This document shows positions 24,157 through 36,912 of a stretch of 64,000 bases of DNA, piece after piece; the first letter of the stretch is position 1; each line of letters begins with the position of its first letter. The stretch spans positions 400,167-464,166 of the forward strand of contig PDHQ01000001.1 in assembly GCA_003339415.1 (NCBI GenBank), in the 5' to 3' direction. Both the position numbers and the translations under genes were made by a program. Under the pieces are notes generated by a model. That model worked only from the letters and a program-made list of their open reading frames with translations, was not told the origin of the DNA and made no database searches. This DNA is from Ophiocordyceps camponoti-saundersi (nom. inval.) (lineage: Eukaryota; Ascomycota; Sordariomycetes; Hypocreales; Ophiocordycipitaceae).

Positions 24157-25419
24157 CTAAAAGCGTTCCGTCAGGTCGCCGCCTGCGAGACTGCCCGTGG
24201 CCGAACTTCTGCCGCTCGAGGTGAGGCCGCCATCCGACAGCAGGTCCTGGACCGCCACCTTGGGTAACGGCATCGGCAACTTCCGCTGACTCCCGTCGGA
24301 GCGACTGAGTATGTCCGTCAGGGACATGCCGGTAGCACGTGCTGGCTTGCTCAGCGTCGGGGGAAACGACGGGGCGTCGAGATGCGGCTCCATGGGAGCC
24401 AGGGCGGGCGTCGTGTTGTGCTGCAGAGTCAGGTTCCGCAGACTGGGCAGCTCGTAGCCGGCAAAGGGGCGCAGACGTGGCGAGTGTGCCGGCGTGGCGA
24501 TGGGCGTGTGGTCGGGCGTGGGTGACAGCGAGTCGTGCGAAAAGGTGGGCGACGAGGGAGCCGTTGAGTTGGGCGAATTGGGCCGCGAGCGCTTGGCGTG
24601 CCGGAGGGAGCCGCTATAGTGGTCGTCGTGGTGGTCCTCGGTCGAGTGGGACCGGGCCATGTGGTAGGAAGAGAGGCCGGCCGGGTGACCGCGGACGCTG
24701 TAATAGGGGTGAGGCCGCGGCGCGTGGTGATGGTTGGGGTGGTGATGGTGATTATTATGCTGTGTGAGATGAGGCGGCGGCGGCACTGTCAACGAATCGC
24801 CGTTAGCCTGCGAGATGGCCTTGGCCAGCACCGAGCCGTAGCCCGGACCAGGCATGGGAGCGTGATGGCCAAAGGACAAGTACGAGTGCGGCGGCGATAC
24901 GTTGGGCGAGCCGAGGGCTGAGGGAGGCGCGGAACGGATCGTCTTGGGTGCTGCCGGCGGGCCCATCATGGCCTCCGGGTGCATGTGCGGCGGCAGGCCT
25001 TGGTGGTGATGGTGATGGTGGTGAGGAGGCGGCGGCGGCGGCGGCTGGTGGTGGTGATGATGGTGGTGGTGATGGTGATGCTGTCCCTTGTTACCGCGGC
25101 GCGAGTTGGGGTTGTTGTGGATGCGCGAGTGACGTGTGAGCTCATCGGAGCGTGAGAATTTTTTACTGCAGCCGGGAAACTGGCAAGCATGAGGCTTCTC
25201 GCCCGTGTGGGTGCGGATATGGCGCGTCTGATGCTCGAGCCGGTGAAAGGCTTTATCGCAGAGAGGGCACTTGTAGGGACGCGGCAGCTCCGTCGACTGC
25301 TCCGATGACGGCTGCGACCCGGGCAGCGGCCCGTTGGGCTTCAACACGCTGACGGCGGCCGATGCCATGGCTGTCTTGTCTTGCAGCAAACTGGAGAAGT
25401 CGACCGTTGCGGAAGGCAT
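24157..25419 (-). CDS. creA: Carbon catabolite repressor CreA/CRE-1
   Basis: C2H2 zinc-finger repressor (Mig1 family) that shuts down genes for alternative carbon use when glucose is present; nuclear. Single exon of 420 residues. Two zinc fingers: C51, C54, H67, H71 and C79, C84, H97, H101, within [20 protein letters not shown] and [18 protein letters not shown]. The conserved AIRSAPP-like segment appears as [22 protein letters not shown]. The acidic/Ser-Pro block [20 protein letters not shown] and the repression region [23 protein letters not shown] are present. Unusual here are the His and Pro homopolymers at about residues 114-139 and more His-rich stretches near 225-235. The start fits the conserved VDFSSLLQ N-terminus. 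Very long non-coding DNA lies upstream. Confidence 0.96.
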   Translation of the reverse strand: MPSATVDFSSLLQDKTAMASAAVSVLKPNGPLPGSQPSSEQSTELPRPYKCPLCDKAFHRLEHQTRHIRTHTGEKPHACQFPGCSKKFSRSDELTRHSRIHNNPNSRRGNKGQHHHHHHHHHHHQPPPPPPPHHHHHHHQGLPPHMHPEAMMGPPAAPKTIRSAPPSALGSPNVSPPHSYLSFGHHAPMPGPGYGSVLAKAISQANGDSLTVPPPPHLTQHNNHHHHPNHHHAPRPHPYYSVRGHPAGLSSYHMARSHSTEDHHDDHYSGSLRHAKRSRPNSPNSTAPSSPTFSHDSLSPTPDHTPIATPAHSPRLRPFAGYELPSLRNLTLQHNTTPALAPMEPHLDAPSFPPTLSKPARATGMSLTDILSRSDGSQRKLPMPLPKVAVQDLLSDGGLTSSGRSSATGSLAGGDLTERF

Positions 25420-28400
25420 GTAACGAGCTCGAATGCGGGCCGAGAGCCCCGAACTTGAAAGAAAGGTTGCCCTAAAAGGCTGGAGAGAAGATGAGTCGAT
25501 GATATCTGGCTGTTCTCAGATCGACTGGGAGTCGTGAGGGGAGAAGGGGGGAAGGAGAGGAGGAAGTAAAGGGGTGAGAAGGTTGATGACGATCGTGAGA
25601 CGGTATTTTTTTTCTTTCTTCTCTTCTCTTCTCCTTGCTTTTTCGTTGTGTCCTCACATATCCTCGTTCCTCTCATCGGAGGAGGGGGGAGGGGAAAACT
25701 TGGATGAGGGGAGAAAAGAAGGGAATGAATGGTTTTAAAGGGCGGCTTCGGCCCGGGGGGGGGGGAAGAGGAGGAGGGGGGGGGGGGTCGGACGCAGCAG
25801 GGACTGACTGTGTCGGTACGTACCCTCTGACCGGTACATGGGTGTGGGGGATGGGGGAGAGTGCGATTAGGAAGTGCCTAGCGGACCCCACTGGAGGAAG
25901 ACCTTTAGCGTGGGCGAGAGGCGAGCAGCCGGGGTTGGGATTTTTCTTCTTGTTCTTTTTTTTCCCCTTGATTAATTCTGTTCTATTCATTCTTTTCTTT
26001 TGAGATTTGATCTGTCTTTCTTTCTCTTTCTCTCTTTCTCTCTCTCAATAATCCTCTTTTCTCTCTCCTCTTTCAAAGGAAATATAATAATAGTAATAAT
26101 GGACGCCGCGTTCTCAGGCCACTTCACGGCGTGGGGGAGCAGAGTAGAAGGGGGGGGAGAGAAGCTGGTAGCAGTGGATGGGGGGGCGTGAGGGGAGTGA
26201 GTAGTAACCAAGCAGCAGCAGCAGCAGCAGTAGCAAGCAGCAGCAAAAAAAAAGGGAGGGGGTCCAGCCAAGGATAGAAAGGGAGTGAGGGGGCCGACAG
26301 GCGGGAGCGAGGCCCAGGCACGGCAGCCAGCCGACGACGAAGACGACGACTACGACGACGACGAGGAAGAGGAGCTCTGCGCCGCCCACGGGGGCCCCGG
26401 TCCCACGCCCCCCCCCCTCCTCTCTCTCTCCCTCACTCTCCTCACTCTCTTCCCCCCCCCCCCCCCCCCACCCCTCAGAGACATGATAGCTACAGAGGGT
26501 ATACATCGGAACCGCCGCAAGCTCGTAGCCAGCACAAGGTTCCTCCATCGTTCTGTACATTGCACATACATACGCGACGGACGGGGTTCCGTACCGGACA
26601 CACACGTACGGCACATTGCATTTGTCCATGGGGCCCCTGCTGGGGGTCCGTGGCTTGGCTGGAGCGGGGGCTGGGGCCGACTGGGGCAGACTCAGGCTCA
26701 GGCGGAGAGGGAAGAGGAAGGGGGGGGGGGGGGAGAAGGAAGGGACCAGATAGAGAGAGAGAGAGAGAGAGGAGAGAAGGGGGAAAATAACAAAAAGGAA
26801 AAAAAACAAGAAACAAGGCGAGAAGGAAGAGTAAGAGAAAGAGAGAGACGGGAAAGAGAGGAGGGAAGACGGGAGTGTGTGAAGCTTTCAAAAGAGCCTC
26901 CTTAGCCTCTCAAAGATCAAGGAAACTTACCAGGTAGTAGGAAGGCAGGTAGAGGCAGGCAGGCATGCACTTACAAAGCAAAGCGTTTGCTCGTCTCGTT
27001 ACATCTTCTGATGCTATGCCATGCCTCCCACAAGGGGCCCCTACAAAGCACTCACTCAAACCCCCACCATCCCATCTGTCATCGTCCCATCCTTCAGCCC
27101 TTAGCCGTCTCACGCCATAGCATCGGCCAGCCCAACAAAGAGCTGTTTGTCCACACCCCCCCCCCCCCTCTCTCCTCTCTGCTTCTCTCTCTGTCTCCCC
27201 TACACCCCCGGCCTCACCACCGAAGCCTGGCCCCGCCGACGCTCGCAGTCTCGCCTCCTCCTCCTCTGCTTCTCCCTAAATACCTAGGTAGGTAGGTAGG
27301 TAGGTAGGTAGGTAGGTAGGGGTCTATCCTCCCTCCCCTCTCCCTCCCTTTAGCGATGCCGGTGCCGTTATTGTCGTGGGGAAAGAGACCAAGGGAAGAA
27401 AAAAAAGACATCACAGCCATTCCCCATAAGTTTCTCTCACAGAAAAAAGAAGGAAAAAATAGAGAAAAAAAAAAGAGATTGAAAGGAAAACAAAAATCTT
27501 GTGGGAAAAGATGATGCTACGGGCTGCTACGGATACTCCCCCACCCCCCCCCCCCCCTCCCCTTCTCCACCATCTCCGGCCACCGGCTGACAGCCGCCGC
27601 AAGCCACTACACACCTCTCGCTACTAGCCACTGCTAGCCTTTCTCTTCTCCTTCGCATGTATCCTCTTACTGCAGAGTACCAGCGTGGCTGGCTGAGTTG
27701 TCCGGCGCCAGGTCCGTACCGCCCGTTTAGCCACATACCTACCTTACCTACCACTTCCAGGATGCCGCAACTCGCTGTCCGAGGAGCCGGCGGCTTTCCA
27801 GGTACAAGAAGAAAAGCGGAACCCCCACCCGGCGCCGGGTTAGCGGATTGCTCTCGCCGTTACCAACCGTTCATCCATACAAGTTGATTTTCCTTACCTG
27901 ATTCATAGCTGACCGCCGCATTGTTTCTCTTTCTTTCCCTCCTTTATTTTCTTTGGGTTTTTAAACCTGGTCGTGTCAGACGCTTCTTTTTTTTTTCTTT
28001 GCTTTGCTTTGCCTTTTCTCTCTCTCTCTCTCTCTCTCTCTGTCTTTCTCGCCCGAGGTGTTTCAGGGACCCAACCGCGTTTTTTCGCCCCCCCGGGGTT
28101 GCCACAGCCTGCAGCACAGGCCGTAGCATCTATGTACACAACAACAGCAACAACACCCAGGCCCCGGCGGCTCTTCCGGTCTGCTCTCGGCCAGTGGTTT
28201 GTGGGCCGACAGCCAGCCCAAAGAAGAAGAAGAAAAAGAAGAAAAGCATCAGTCTTCTCCTTCTATCCGTTTACCCCGGCCAGGCCATGAGAGAGATAAG
28301 GGTAGGGATCGTGCCATTCGAGAGGTTCCGGCTCCCTTCCCCGGCCATGTGGAAATTTGCTTTGCTTTGCTTTGCCCGGTCCTTTACTCCAGAAGCTCCG

Positions 28401-31068
28401 GACACATGCTCGCACATGCATCGCTGGCATGCATGACGTATGTAAATGTACAATGTGCGTCTTTGGGGATCGAGCCATGGTGAGCAGGTATGAGTGAAGG
28501 AAGTGCATGTATCATTAAATGAATACACACACACCTTAAAAGACAAGAAGCTTCGGTACGACATGACTTTTAAGAAGGAAAACAAGGACAACGTGAGTCC
28601 CTTTTTATCCCCCACCCCGATTAACACACCCGGGGAAATCCAAAAGTCCGCATCGTCGACGATCAGAGCCATGGTATGATGATGACGACGCCTCCTCTTC
28701 CCCTCCCCCTCCCCCTCCCCCCTCATTGGAGCCTAGGGACGTACATAGAGTCTGGAGAGAAGAGCTTTGGTGTATGAATAGACTACAGTGTCACAGGGAT
28801 GAAATGAAAAGGGGAACAACGACCAAAAAAAAAGAAGAAGAAGAAGAGTAGTACCAGCAGCAGCCACAGCGGCGAGACAGTGTCTAGCTATCCGGCGGGC
28901 CGTTTCCGCCCTCCCTGTCATTGGCACCCTACGAGGATGAAGAAAGAAGAAGAGAATTTTTATGTAATAATAAAGAATGAAAGAAAGAGATAATAAAAAA
29001 GGGGGGGGGGAAGAGAAAGATGAAGGAAGGAGAAGAAAAAAAAAGGCTTCGCTAAAGGCCCAAGGGTATGGAGAGCCGGACGCCGCTTTTGGCTGCGGGT
29101 CTTTCTCCCCCCCCAAAGAAAGGTTATGCATGCATGATACATACTCCGTACACGCACATGTGTGTGTGTGTGTGTGTGTGTGCAGGCCCCCGGGGGGAAA
29201 GAGAAGAAGAAAGAAGGAAAAGAAGGAGAAGAAGGAAGAAGAAGCAAAGATTGATTGGATTCCCCAGACTTCTTCTTTTGGCTCCCGTCTCCCGCGGCCG
29301 CCGAGACATGCCTGGGCTGAAGGGGAGGTGAGAACAGAGGGAACGTAAAGGTGTGGAGATGATGCATCAATTACCGCCCGTCAATCCCTTTTTTTCTTCC
29401 CTTTCCTTGCTGGGTTTCTTGGATCCAGCGGTTTCTTTTGCTATTGCTTTTTCTCTCTCTTTTTTTTTTCCTTCTCTTCCATTTGGACCCCATCATCATC
29501 ATCCCCTTTCCCCCCCTTTTCCCCTTCATTTTCTCCCTTCTCTTGGGGGGGATTCTTTGCTTTTCTTTACGATACGTCAATCATCTACGACAAGGTCGTC
29601 TTCAGTCACTCATTCAATAACCTACTTTTCATGCGGCAAGTTGCACGTCTTTCTTTCTCTACATTTCATTTTCCGCGCCCCTCCTCCTCCTCCCCCTCCC
29701 CCTCCCCATCTTTCTACTTGTGCGAGGGCGCTTCGACCTTTTGATCTTTCCTTTAACCTTTCCGGGGATGCCATCTACATACTCCTATGTACATATGTAT
29801 TTTGCTACTATTCGCTGATGAGGTCTGGGCGCTGGAGGGCGCGCAAATTCCCCTTTTAACTTGCAACGACACATTTATACAAGAAGAAGAAGAAGAAGAA
29901 GGAAGTAAAAGTACCTTACCCGCGTAAATAGTTAGAACGGTACGATAAGTCAGTGTCGTCACACGGACCGTGATAGGTTTATCGCTTGAGCTCAAGGGAA
30001 GAGAAGGGGGGAGGGGATCGGTGTGAAAACCCCCGAACGACCCCCCCCCCCCCCCCTTACTAGTTGCCTAAAAAAAAACCCGGCCAAACACTCCGGGGCG
30101 GCCGGAGATCTGCGCCGTGACTCTTTTTTTTTGGTTTATCAGACGCCTCGTTCGTATTTCCCCGGCGCCGTAACTGTCTCTCCGACCTGAGGGGAAAGAA
30201 AAGGGAGGTGGAAAGGGTTTCCCTCTTTGTTTTTCTTCTCGTCCCTGTGGCTGCGCTTCGGGCGCTTCTCTTAGACCTGCAGACTGTGAGGGGACAAACT
30301 GACTGTGTGGGATGAGCCACCACACGAGGCATGCTGGGATTCTTTCTCAGTCAACCAACTACCAACTGCCACCACCACCACCACCACCACCACCACCACT
30401 GCAACCGAGATTTCCCCCACCCTGTGACACGCACATACGGATATATCATATATGTATGTAAATATGTACGTATGTATGTAAGTATGTATGTGTAGACGGA
30501 TAAAGGGACACCTTTGTGTAAGAGCAAAGCCACGTGCTGTTGGGCGGCGCCAAGGGTAAGAGAGGGGCGACCGGCCAGCCGGCGTCCTACAAAGTACAAT
30601 AGCCGTAGGGATTGACGTCGCTAGAGTTGAAGCCATACGGCTAGGGGAAAGACGGCTCGTGACGATCGAGATGCTTTCCCTAGGCCTCTCTCACAACCCT
30701 GGCGGCTTCTCTTCCCCGCGACCCCCTAAAACGAACGAAGACTAAGTGAAAAAGAAAGGAAGAAAGAACAGACAGAAGGGGGAAAAAAAGAAACAATGCT
30801 CTGAACGATAGACCGCTAGATAAAAGTAAAACTCGCTGACGAGCTTCATCAACTCCGAAATACGATCTTTGTAAGTGGCTGAGTAAGAACTGATCCGAGT
30901 TCCGTAACCTGAGCTCTGAAAAAAGGGGGGAGTGAAAGAAAAAACACACACACAGCTTGACTCATCACGTGAGTCCGTGTGCTGCTCGCGCCCTTGGCCA
31001 TTAGCCACGGGATCATCGCCAACCACCACCAGCCAAGCCAGTCTACAGAGTGTACCTGCCCATTCGTC
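25420..31068. other. 5.6-kb upstream region of creA, no gene recognised
   Basis: Highly biased sequence with alternating purine and pyrimidine tracts, G-runs (25755-25786), a CAG run (26211-26230), a GA run (26753-26770), a CT run (28018-28041), a TAGG array (27285-27320) and an ACC array (30370-30399). Nothing with a conserved domain was found on either strand. Parts nearest 25420 are probably the creA 5' leader and promoter; the right end serves the Rad51-paralogue gene. Confidence 0.6.
27285..27320. repeat. TAGG tetranucleotide array
   Basis: About nine copies of TAGG. The same tetranucleotide recurs as short runs elsewhere in the window, including the target site of the pogo-like transposon at 50.5 kb. 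Confidence 0.9.
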
Positions 31069-32458
31069 ATGGACTATGACAGCTTTCACGGCAAAGACAT
31101 ATCGAGCTTCGATCTGCGAGACACCCGTTCGTGCATGAACCCCCATCGCTTTTCTCGCCTCATCTTGGTCGCTAACGAAACAACTAAAAAACAATGCCCC
31201 CCCTCCAGACCGGCTCCCGACTGTCGCCGCTTCACAAGCATTAGATGAGCTTGACGATGACCCGCTGCCGACCGGCCTAGACCGTCTCGACAGAGCACTT
31301 TCGTCTCGACCTCACGGCGGCTTCAAAAGAGGCCAAGTCACCGAGATTTGGGGGCCCCCAGGCGCGGGCAAAACCGCCTTGGCGTACGTTCGTGCAGTGA
31401 ATTCGATGTTGATGCCCTTTCGGCCCGTCCACTTCCTTTAACCCGTCCGGCTGCAGGATTCAGACGGCAGCTCACGCTATCTGCAGTGGCCATGATGTGG
31501 CCTGGGTGGGTAGGTTGGAACTGTTGGCAGCTAGTCGCCGCTCTGCTGCAGCCTACGTGAGGCTAAGCCGCTGTCTTCACAGACTGTTTCCAGAAGGTGG
31601 ACGAGGAGCGCATCATCAAAGTCGTCGAGGCCGTCGAGCAATCCAAGCTTCGAGATGAACAGTCCCATTCTCAGACTACTGAGGGTAGGGGCAAGTTTTC
31701 GCTCCTGTCCTGTCTGACGCTCCCTCACCTGATGGCTTTGATATCGAGGCCGACGCCCAGGCTCATAGGAAGCCAAGTTTCTCTCATCGTCATCAGTTCT
31801 CTCTCAGCATTGATCGACTCGGCTCTGCCCAAGTCTCACGATCCGGTAGCAGGCTCCAGGCCCGCCGGCAGAGGTGAATACTAAGAACTCTCCTGTCTTC
31901 CGCATTTGGCTGCCACTCACAGCCTCCCCCACACTCTTCAAGGCCTCAGCGCATCTGCCAAGCGATCACAAGGCTTGCAGTTTGTCATGGGCGCGTTGGA
32001 GAAGCTAGCGGCGACACGCAAATGTGCCGTTGTGATGCTTTCACAGTGCGCCACGAGAATGCAGTCGGAGCAAGGTGCGACTCTGGTGACGGCCGTCCAT
32101 AACTCGGTATGGGATCAGGGAGTCATGACGCGGCTCGTCTTGTTCAGGGACTGGGTCTGGCAAGGGGGCAAGCTGTGTAGCGTCTTCATGGCAGGCCTGC
32201 AGAAGGTCGACGGCCAAGCGACAACCGAGGCCGTGGGACCATTCTTCTCATTCAGCGTCGGAGCTGTACGTAGAGGATCCCCCCCCCTCCCTCCCTCCCT
32301 CCCCGCATGTCCCCATGAAGGAACGTGTGGCTGACGCAGATAGGGCGGCGTAATGGAACTCGATGCCGATGCTGCCAGCGGCCTGCCGGATCGGCCGGTC
32401 GATGCTGCGGCTAGCCGAAAGAGAAAGCTGGGGCAGGCGGAGCTGGAGGTGCCGGACA

Positions 32459-32492
<34 letters not shown>

Positions 32493-32619
32493 AGACGGAG
32501 CCTACGGATGGGAGGCGGAAGATGAGGCGGCATTGCCAGCTCCACCTCCCCAATGGCAGGGTAGCGAAGACATTCTGCTGGGCCCCAGTGGCAGTAGCGA
32601 CGGCGAATCGCCGAGATGA
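31069..32619 (+). CDS. Rad51/RecA-family paralogue (Rad55-like) recombination ATPase
   Basis: Predicted homologous-recombination mediator of the Rad51-paralogue group. Exons: 31069-31126, 31209-31383, 31457-31509, 31583-31873, 31943-32265 and 32344-32619, giving 391 residues. Walker A is GPPGAGKTAL, preceded by GGFKRGQVTEIW. The expected TAAHAICSGHDVAWVDCF segment follows. The Walker B-like strand reads SLIVISSLSALI, with Ser where an Asp is usual. Later conserved text includes KLAATRKCAVVMLSQCATRM and TRLVLFRDW. The C-terminus is acidic (a run of Asp from a GAC repeat) and ends near PPPQWQGSEDILLG. The fourth intron needs an AAG acceptor because the nearer CAG would shift the frame. I am sure of the superfamily, less so of which paralogue it is. 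Confidence 0.8.
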
Positions 32620-35600
32620 TACGTTGTTGGCATAAAACGGGCCCACCGCATTGGCACCCACAGCTCGAGCGAAGAGGAGAGTCAAAACCTTAGCGACGAG
32701 TCGCGAAAGAGGATGTGGTTCATGCGCAAGGGTCTCTCGGCAAAAGGGCCCCTACGACGAAAGGAAAGGGAAATCATGATCCCTACCCTACCCCATTCTC
32801 CTCCCCTTTTCATTCTTACTGCTAACGGGTCCCCCGGTGTGACGTCGGCTTGAATTACTTGCAGCGAGAGGAAAGCTTCGTCATGGCCTTACTTGGGTCT
32901 TTTATTTTCCCTCACGTTGGCATGATGATGGCCGATTCTTGGCATGTGTTGTCCGAAAGGAAAGCCTCGCAGGTCTTCCTTTTATTCTATTGAGTATGTG
33001 TGTACATATGTATGTATTTACTTGCTTTTTCTCATTACTGATCTTGTCTCTCAACTGTTAACGTGCTTTTTTCCCCTATCGGCCTTGTTCTTGAAGGCTT
33101 CCGAAGAGGTCCAGCGTCATCTTTCGGACTCAAGAAGGGGGGGTGTGGAGTGAGGGAAGAGAGAAGCTGTTCCCTACATGCTTCTCTCCCCTACCCGTCT
33201 TGTTATTTTCGACGGCAGAAGAAGGGGTTCCCTGCTTGGACGAGAACGGTCTATTTGTCTTTGACTCGGATTTCAGTTTCCTTTTCTTATGTATTTGTTT
33301 ACTTTTTTCCTTTTTCTTTCCTCTTGCTCTAGATCTTCTCCAGGGTTTTTGTGGGATGGGGGGGAGGAGGGTTAGAGACACACCCTTCCCCCCTCCCCCC
33401 CTTCTTTCGAGGCCAGCCTTACGATGCGATTTGCTCTCGTCGGAATGCCCCCCCCCCTGGCTCTTGTTTTTGAGATCGGTGTTGGCATGACGTGATCGGT
33501 GTTGCGTCTCGAGTTTTGGCCTTGAGGGCATCTATTATGTATTTACATGCAGATGTAGCACTTTCAAAACATGGCACCTATAAGCAACTGTCTGTACATA
33601 CTATATATATATATGTATGTATATATATACATGCGTTCTTATCTATTCATCGTCTTCGCCTGAAGTTGATGATGGAGATATTCACGTGTAGGACTCGACA
33701 TGCTCCGATGACGGAACAAGACGGACGATGTTTTGAATTCGCACACTGGCTAAAAGGCTCCCTCTCCTTGTTGAGGACCCTTTTTTTTTACGGTGGACGA
33801 TTTCCTTGCTTGCCGTTTTTCTCCCCTCGATTACATGCCAGCCTAGGGGAAACGTATAGGCCCTGTCCTTGGATGTTAGCGCCTGTGTGTGTTTTGCGGG
33901 TGCATTGCTTTGCTGCATGCCTACGCTTTCCTGTATGTATGTCTGTGTTGTGTGTTGTGCATATATTGTATGTATGTTTGTTTGTTTATTCGTAATGGGC
34001 GTGGCTCGTTGAGAGTGTCTTGTTTGTTTTCTCTTTTCTTATTTGTTCTGGTTTTAAGGATAATCTTGATATTGGGATGTAGGTATCTATTAGAGTGAAA
34101 GACTAGGATAGCTACCCGTATTCATACATAGAGAGAAGGAAGGAAAATGAATTAACATTGATCGAGAAACTTCATCAATCGACCTTTTAAAATAAGATAT
34201 GATTTAACAAGAAAGAAACTTTCTTTACTCCCCTTTTCCTCCTCAAGTACAGAGAATGAAGAGAAGATTCGTAGGAAACAGTACCAGCTACTTCACAGAT
34301 TCTCGAATACAATAGTGAGGATCCAAGCGTATCGAGTCTTGGGATAGGGAAGTTTGAAACTTGTGTCCTGAAAGGGAAGATGAGAAGAGCAGCTTGTTCA
34401 CAGCCTGTATGTGAGTAAGTACACACATGCACGGGTATGTGCGGATAAAGATGTGTCATGTAACAAAACGCCTTCTACCCCATGTCTCCCCCATTTTAAT
34501 GGAGTTGACTCCATGGGGAGAAAAAGAAAGGGGGGGGACGGAGAGGTTGGAAAGTAAATAGGGGGTTCTTTTGTTTGTTTCTTGACCCTTGCTACGACGA
34601 TTGTCGGGAGTGGGTGTTGTATGTATGTATGTAGGCTGCGGAGGCTAGATTCTCGCCGCGGCTCTGGGCATGCGTGTCTTTTGATGGATGTGTACAGGTA
34701 TATACATACACACATATGTATATGCATGCAGCTGTGTATGTATGCAGCATGGAGTTGTGTGTGTACGGATATCTTTGCATGTGCCTCAGTGAAACATGTA
34801 TGTATATAAATTCCTACACCTCCCCGCCCTCCTTGCCATCGTGAGTATGTATGTTGTATGTATGTACGAATATATATGTACGTGTGTGTGTGTGTGTGTG
34901 TGCTTCTATTTTTACTCCCATCTCGACTAGGTATCGTCCTCTTCTTTTTAGTTTCCTATAGGAATTACTTGCGGCACTTTTGCATGAGCCACATGTAAAC
35001 GCACATACACACACATATGTACATATGTACATATGTATGTACACATGTCTGGGAGTGAAACGGCGTAAAACATTGGCCTTCCGGCTTCGGCGCTTTCTCT
35101 CTCCCCAGGGTGCCATTCAACCACACGAGAGGTCGTGCTAAGCGTCTTTTATTCTCCTACTTCTTCTTTTCCTCTGAGAAGAGCTCCTCTAAGAAGAAGA
35201 AGCTCCGGTTCTGTTCTTTGGGGTGTTGGGTTCTCGTGGGATGTGAGATATACATAAGCAGAGGAGGGGGTGAGTTGTGAGTTTCTCATACGGATTAGAG
35301 CTACACATAACATATCTGTATGTATATTACATACATACTGTATATGTGTATGTGTATGTTTGTCCGTAAGTATATAGCATCACTCTGCTGATGGTGCTCG
35401 AGGGGAAGAGGGACTGCTTACTTGTGTATGTATGTGTGTGTGTGCCTATCTTGGCCGGTAGTCAAGATAATTGCAAACTGGATAAAATGGATGAGTTGTC
35501 GTGTGGTCCAGGGGGAAACGCTTGCTGAAAGACCTGGGCTTACATAGAGACCAACATTCGCTCATTCACAGCAACTTCAGTAAATGACCGCGTCCTGCAA

Positions 35601-36912
35601 CCTTTTTCATCTCACCCCCTTTTTCAGCTTGGTCAATCTGATATCTCGAACCTATCAGTTGCAGGAAAACCCTGTCTGCATACCGCGTACATACATATAT
35701 GTACGCATGTGTGTATGAGCCTAGAGTATATGCATATCATATATATGAGTAGGTGTCCCTCTGCGGCTGAAACGTAGACGATGACGAGCTCGAGAACGGT
35801 CGACGACCAATCGTGAGAAGAATGGCTTACGGATCATCAGACCACCCTCATATCTTTTTTGTTCGAGTTGGAAGTGAAGAACGCGTGTCTATCGTCTGAT
35901 CCACGGCAGCGGATCTCTCCATCCATGCCGACCTATCCATGTATGCATGTACACATGTATGTAAACGTTCAAGAGACCTCTGTCCATCTCCCGCTCATCG
36001 GTTGTTTCGTCTCTCATGGTGGTTATACTGAGGAGGAGTGATGGGGCAGGCAGCGTAGATGGTTCAGTGATATCACGAAGCCACGCGCATGAAGCCATTA
36101 ACATGCAGGCAATATGAAGACGATTTCCCACAACGGAGAGCCAACTTGATCACTCGGTTTGAGAAGACATAGTCAAGCCAGTTGTGTCGAGAACGAGCGG
36201 TTGAGGAGATGGTGTAGGGTAGCTTACTCTCAAGACGGCATGGCGAGCTTGTGTGTTTGTTCAATGGGATGAGGGTCCTGCTTCCACGCTGTGATGAGAG
36301 TGTCTGGCTCTCTAGGTACCTACATGACTAGGTTCTCAGTTTCGTGAATGTTGTACGCGATGCTTCGTCTTGAGTTTCGAGCTGTGAAGATAAGAGAATG
36401 ATGACCATTTCAGTCTGTTGCGGCTCTTGGTGGACGAGGATGATGATGAGACTTGGTCTTCTTTGTTTCAAGAGGGGAAGAAGGAGAAGATGAGGGAATA
36501 GGATGATGATGAAGAAGAAGCAGTCCGTATATACACAGGAGTCGTCGTTGGTTGATGCTTGATGTCCGATGAAGACTCGTGACTGACGTAATCAGCACCA
36601 AATCACAGAGAGAGAAGCGAGTGTAAAGCAGGTGTGTAAAAGCAGGTGCGTCGGTCGGTCTATCTGTACAACACGTACATACATTCCTACATGGTAGGTG
36701 GTAGGCGCTCGTAGTGAATGGTCAAAAATGGCAAGCACCTGGCATCGTCATCATCATTATCAAATTGATCGTCGCCAGTGTCGTCGTCGTCGCCGTCGTC
36801 GTCGTCTTTTCCTTCCTCTTCTCCTTTGTCATCATCACCATCATCATCATCATCTTCTTCTTCTTCTTCTTCGTCATCGTCATCGTCATCGTCCCGACCA
36901 CGACGATCGGAC
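32620..36912. other. 4.3-kb intergenic region, no gene recognised
   Basis: T-rich tract after the recombinase gene (about 33000-33480), then TATGTA/TACATA microsatellites (33600-33635, 34620-34650, 34800-34905, 35010-35050, 35320-35375) and, near 36720-36900, GTC/ATC triplet runs. Minus-strand open frames over the triplet runs encode Asp/Glu homopolymers and are not credible. The right end should contain the promoter of the BTB-bromodomain gene. Confidence 0.6.
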
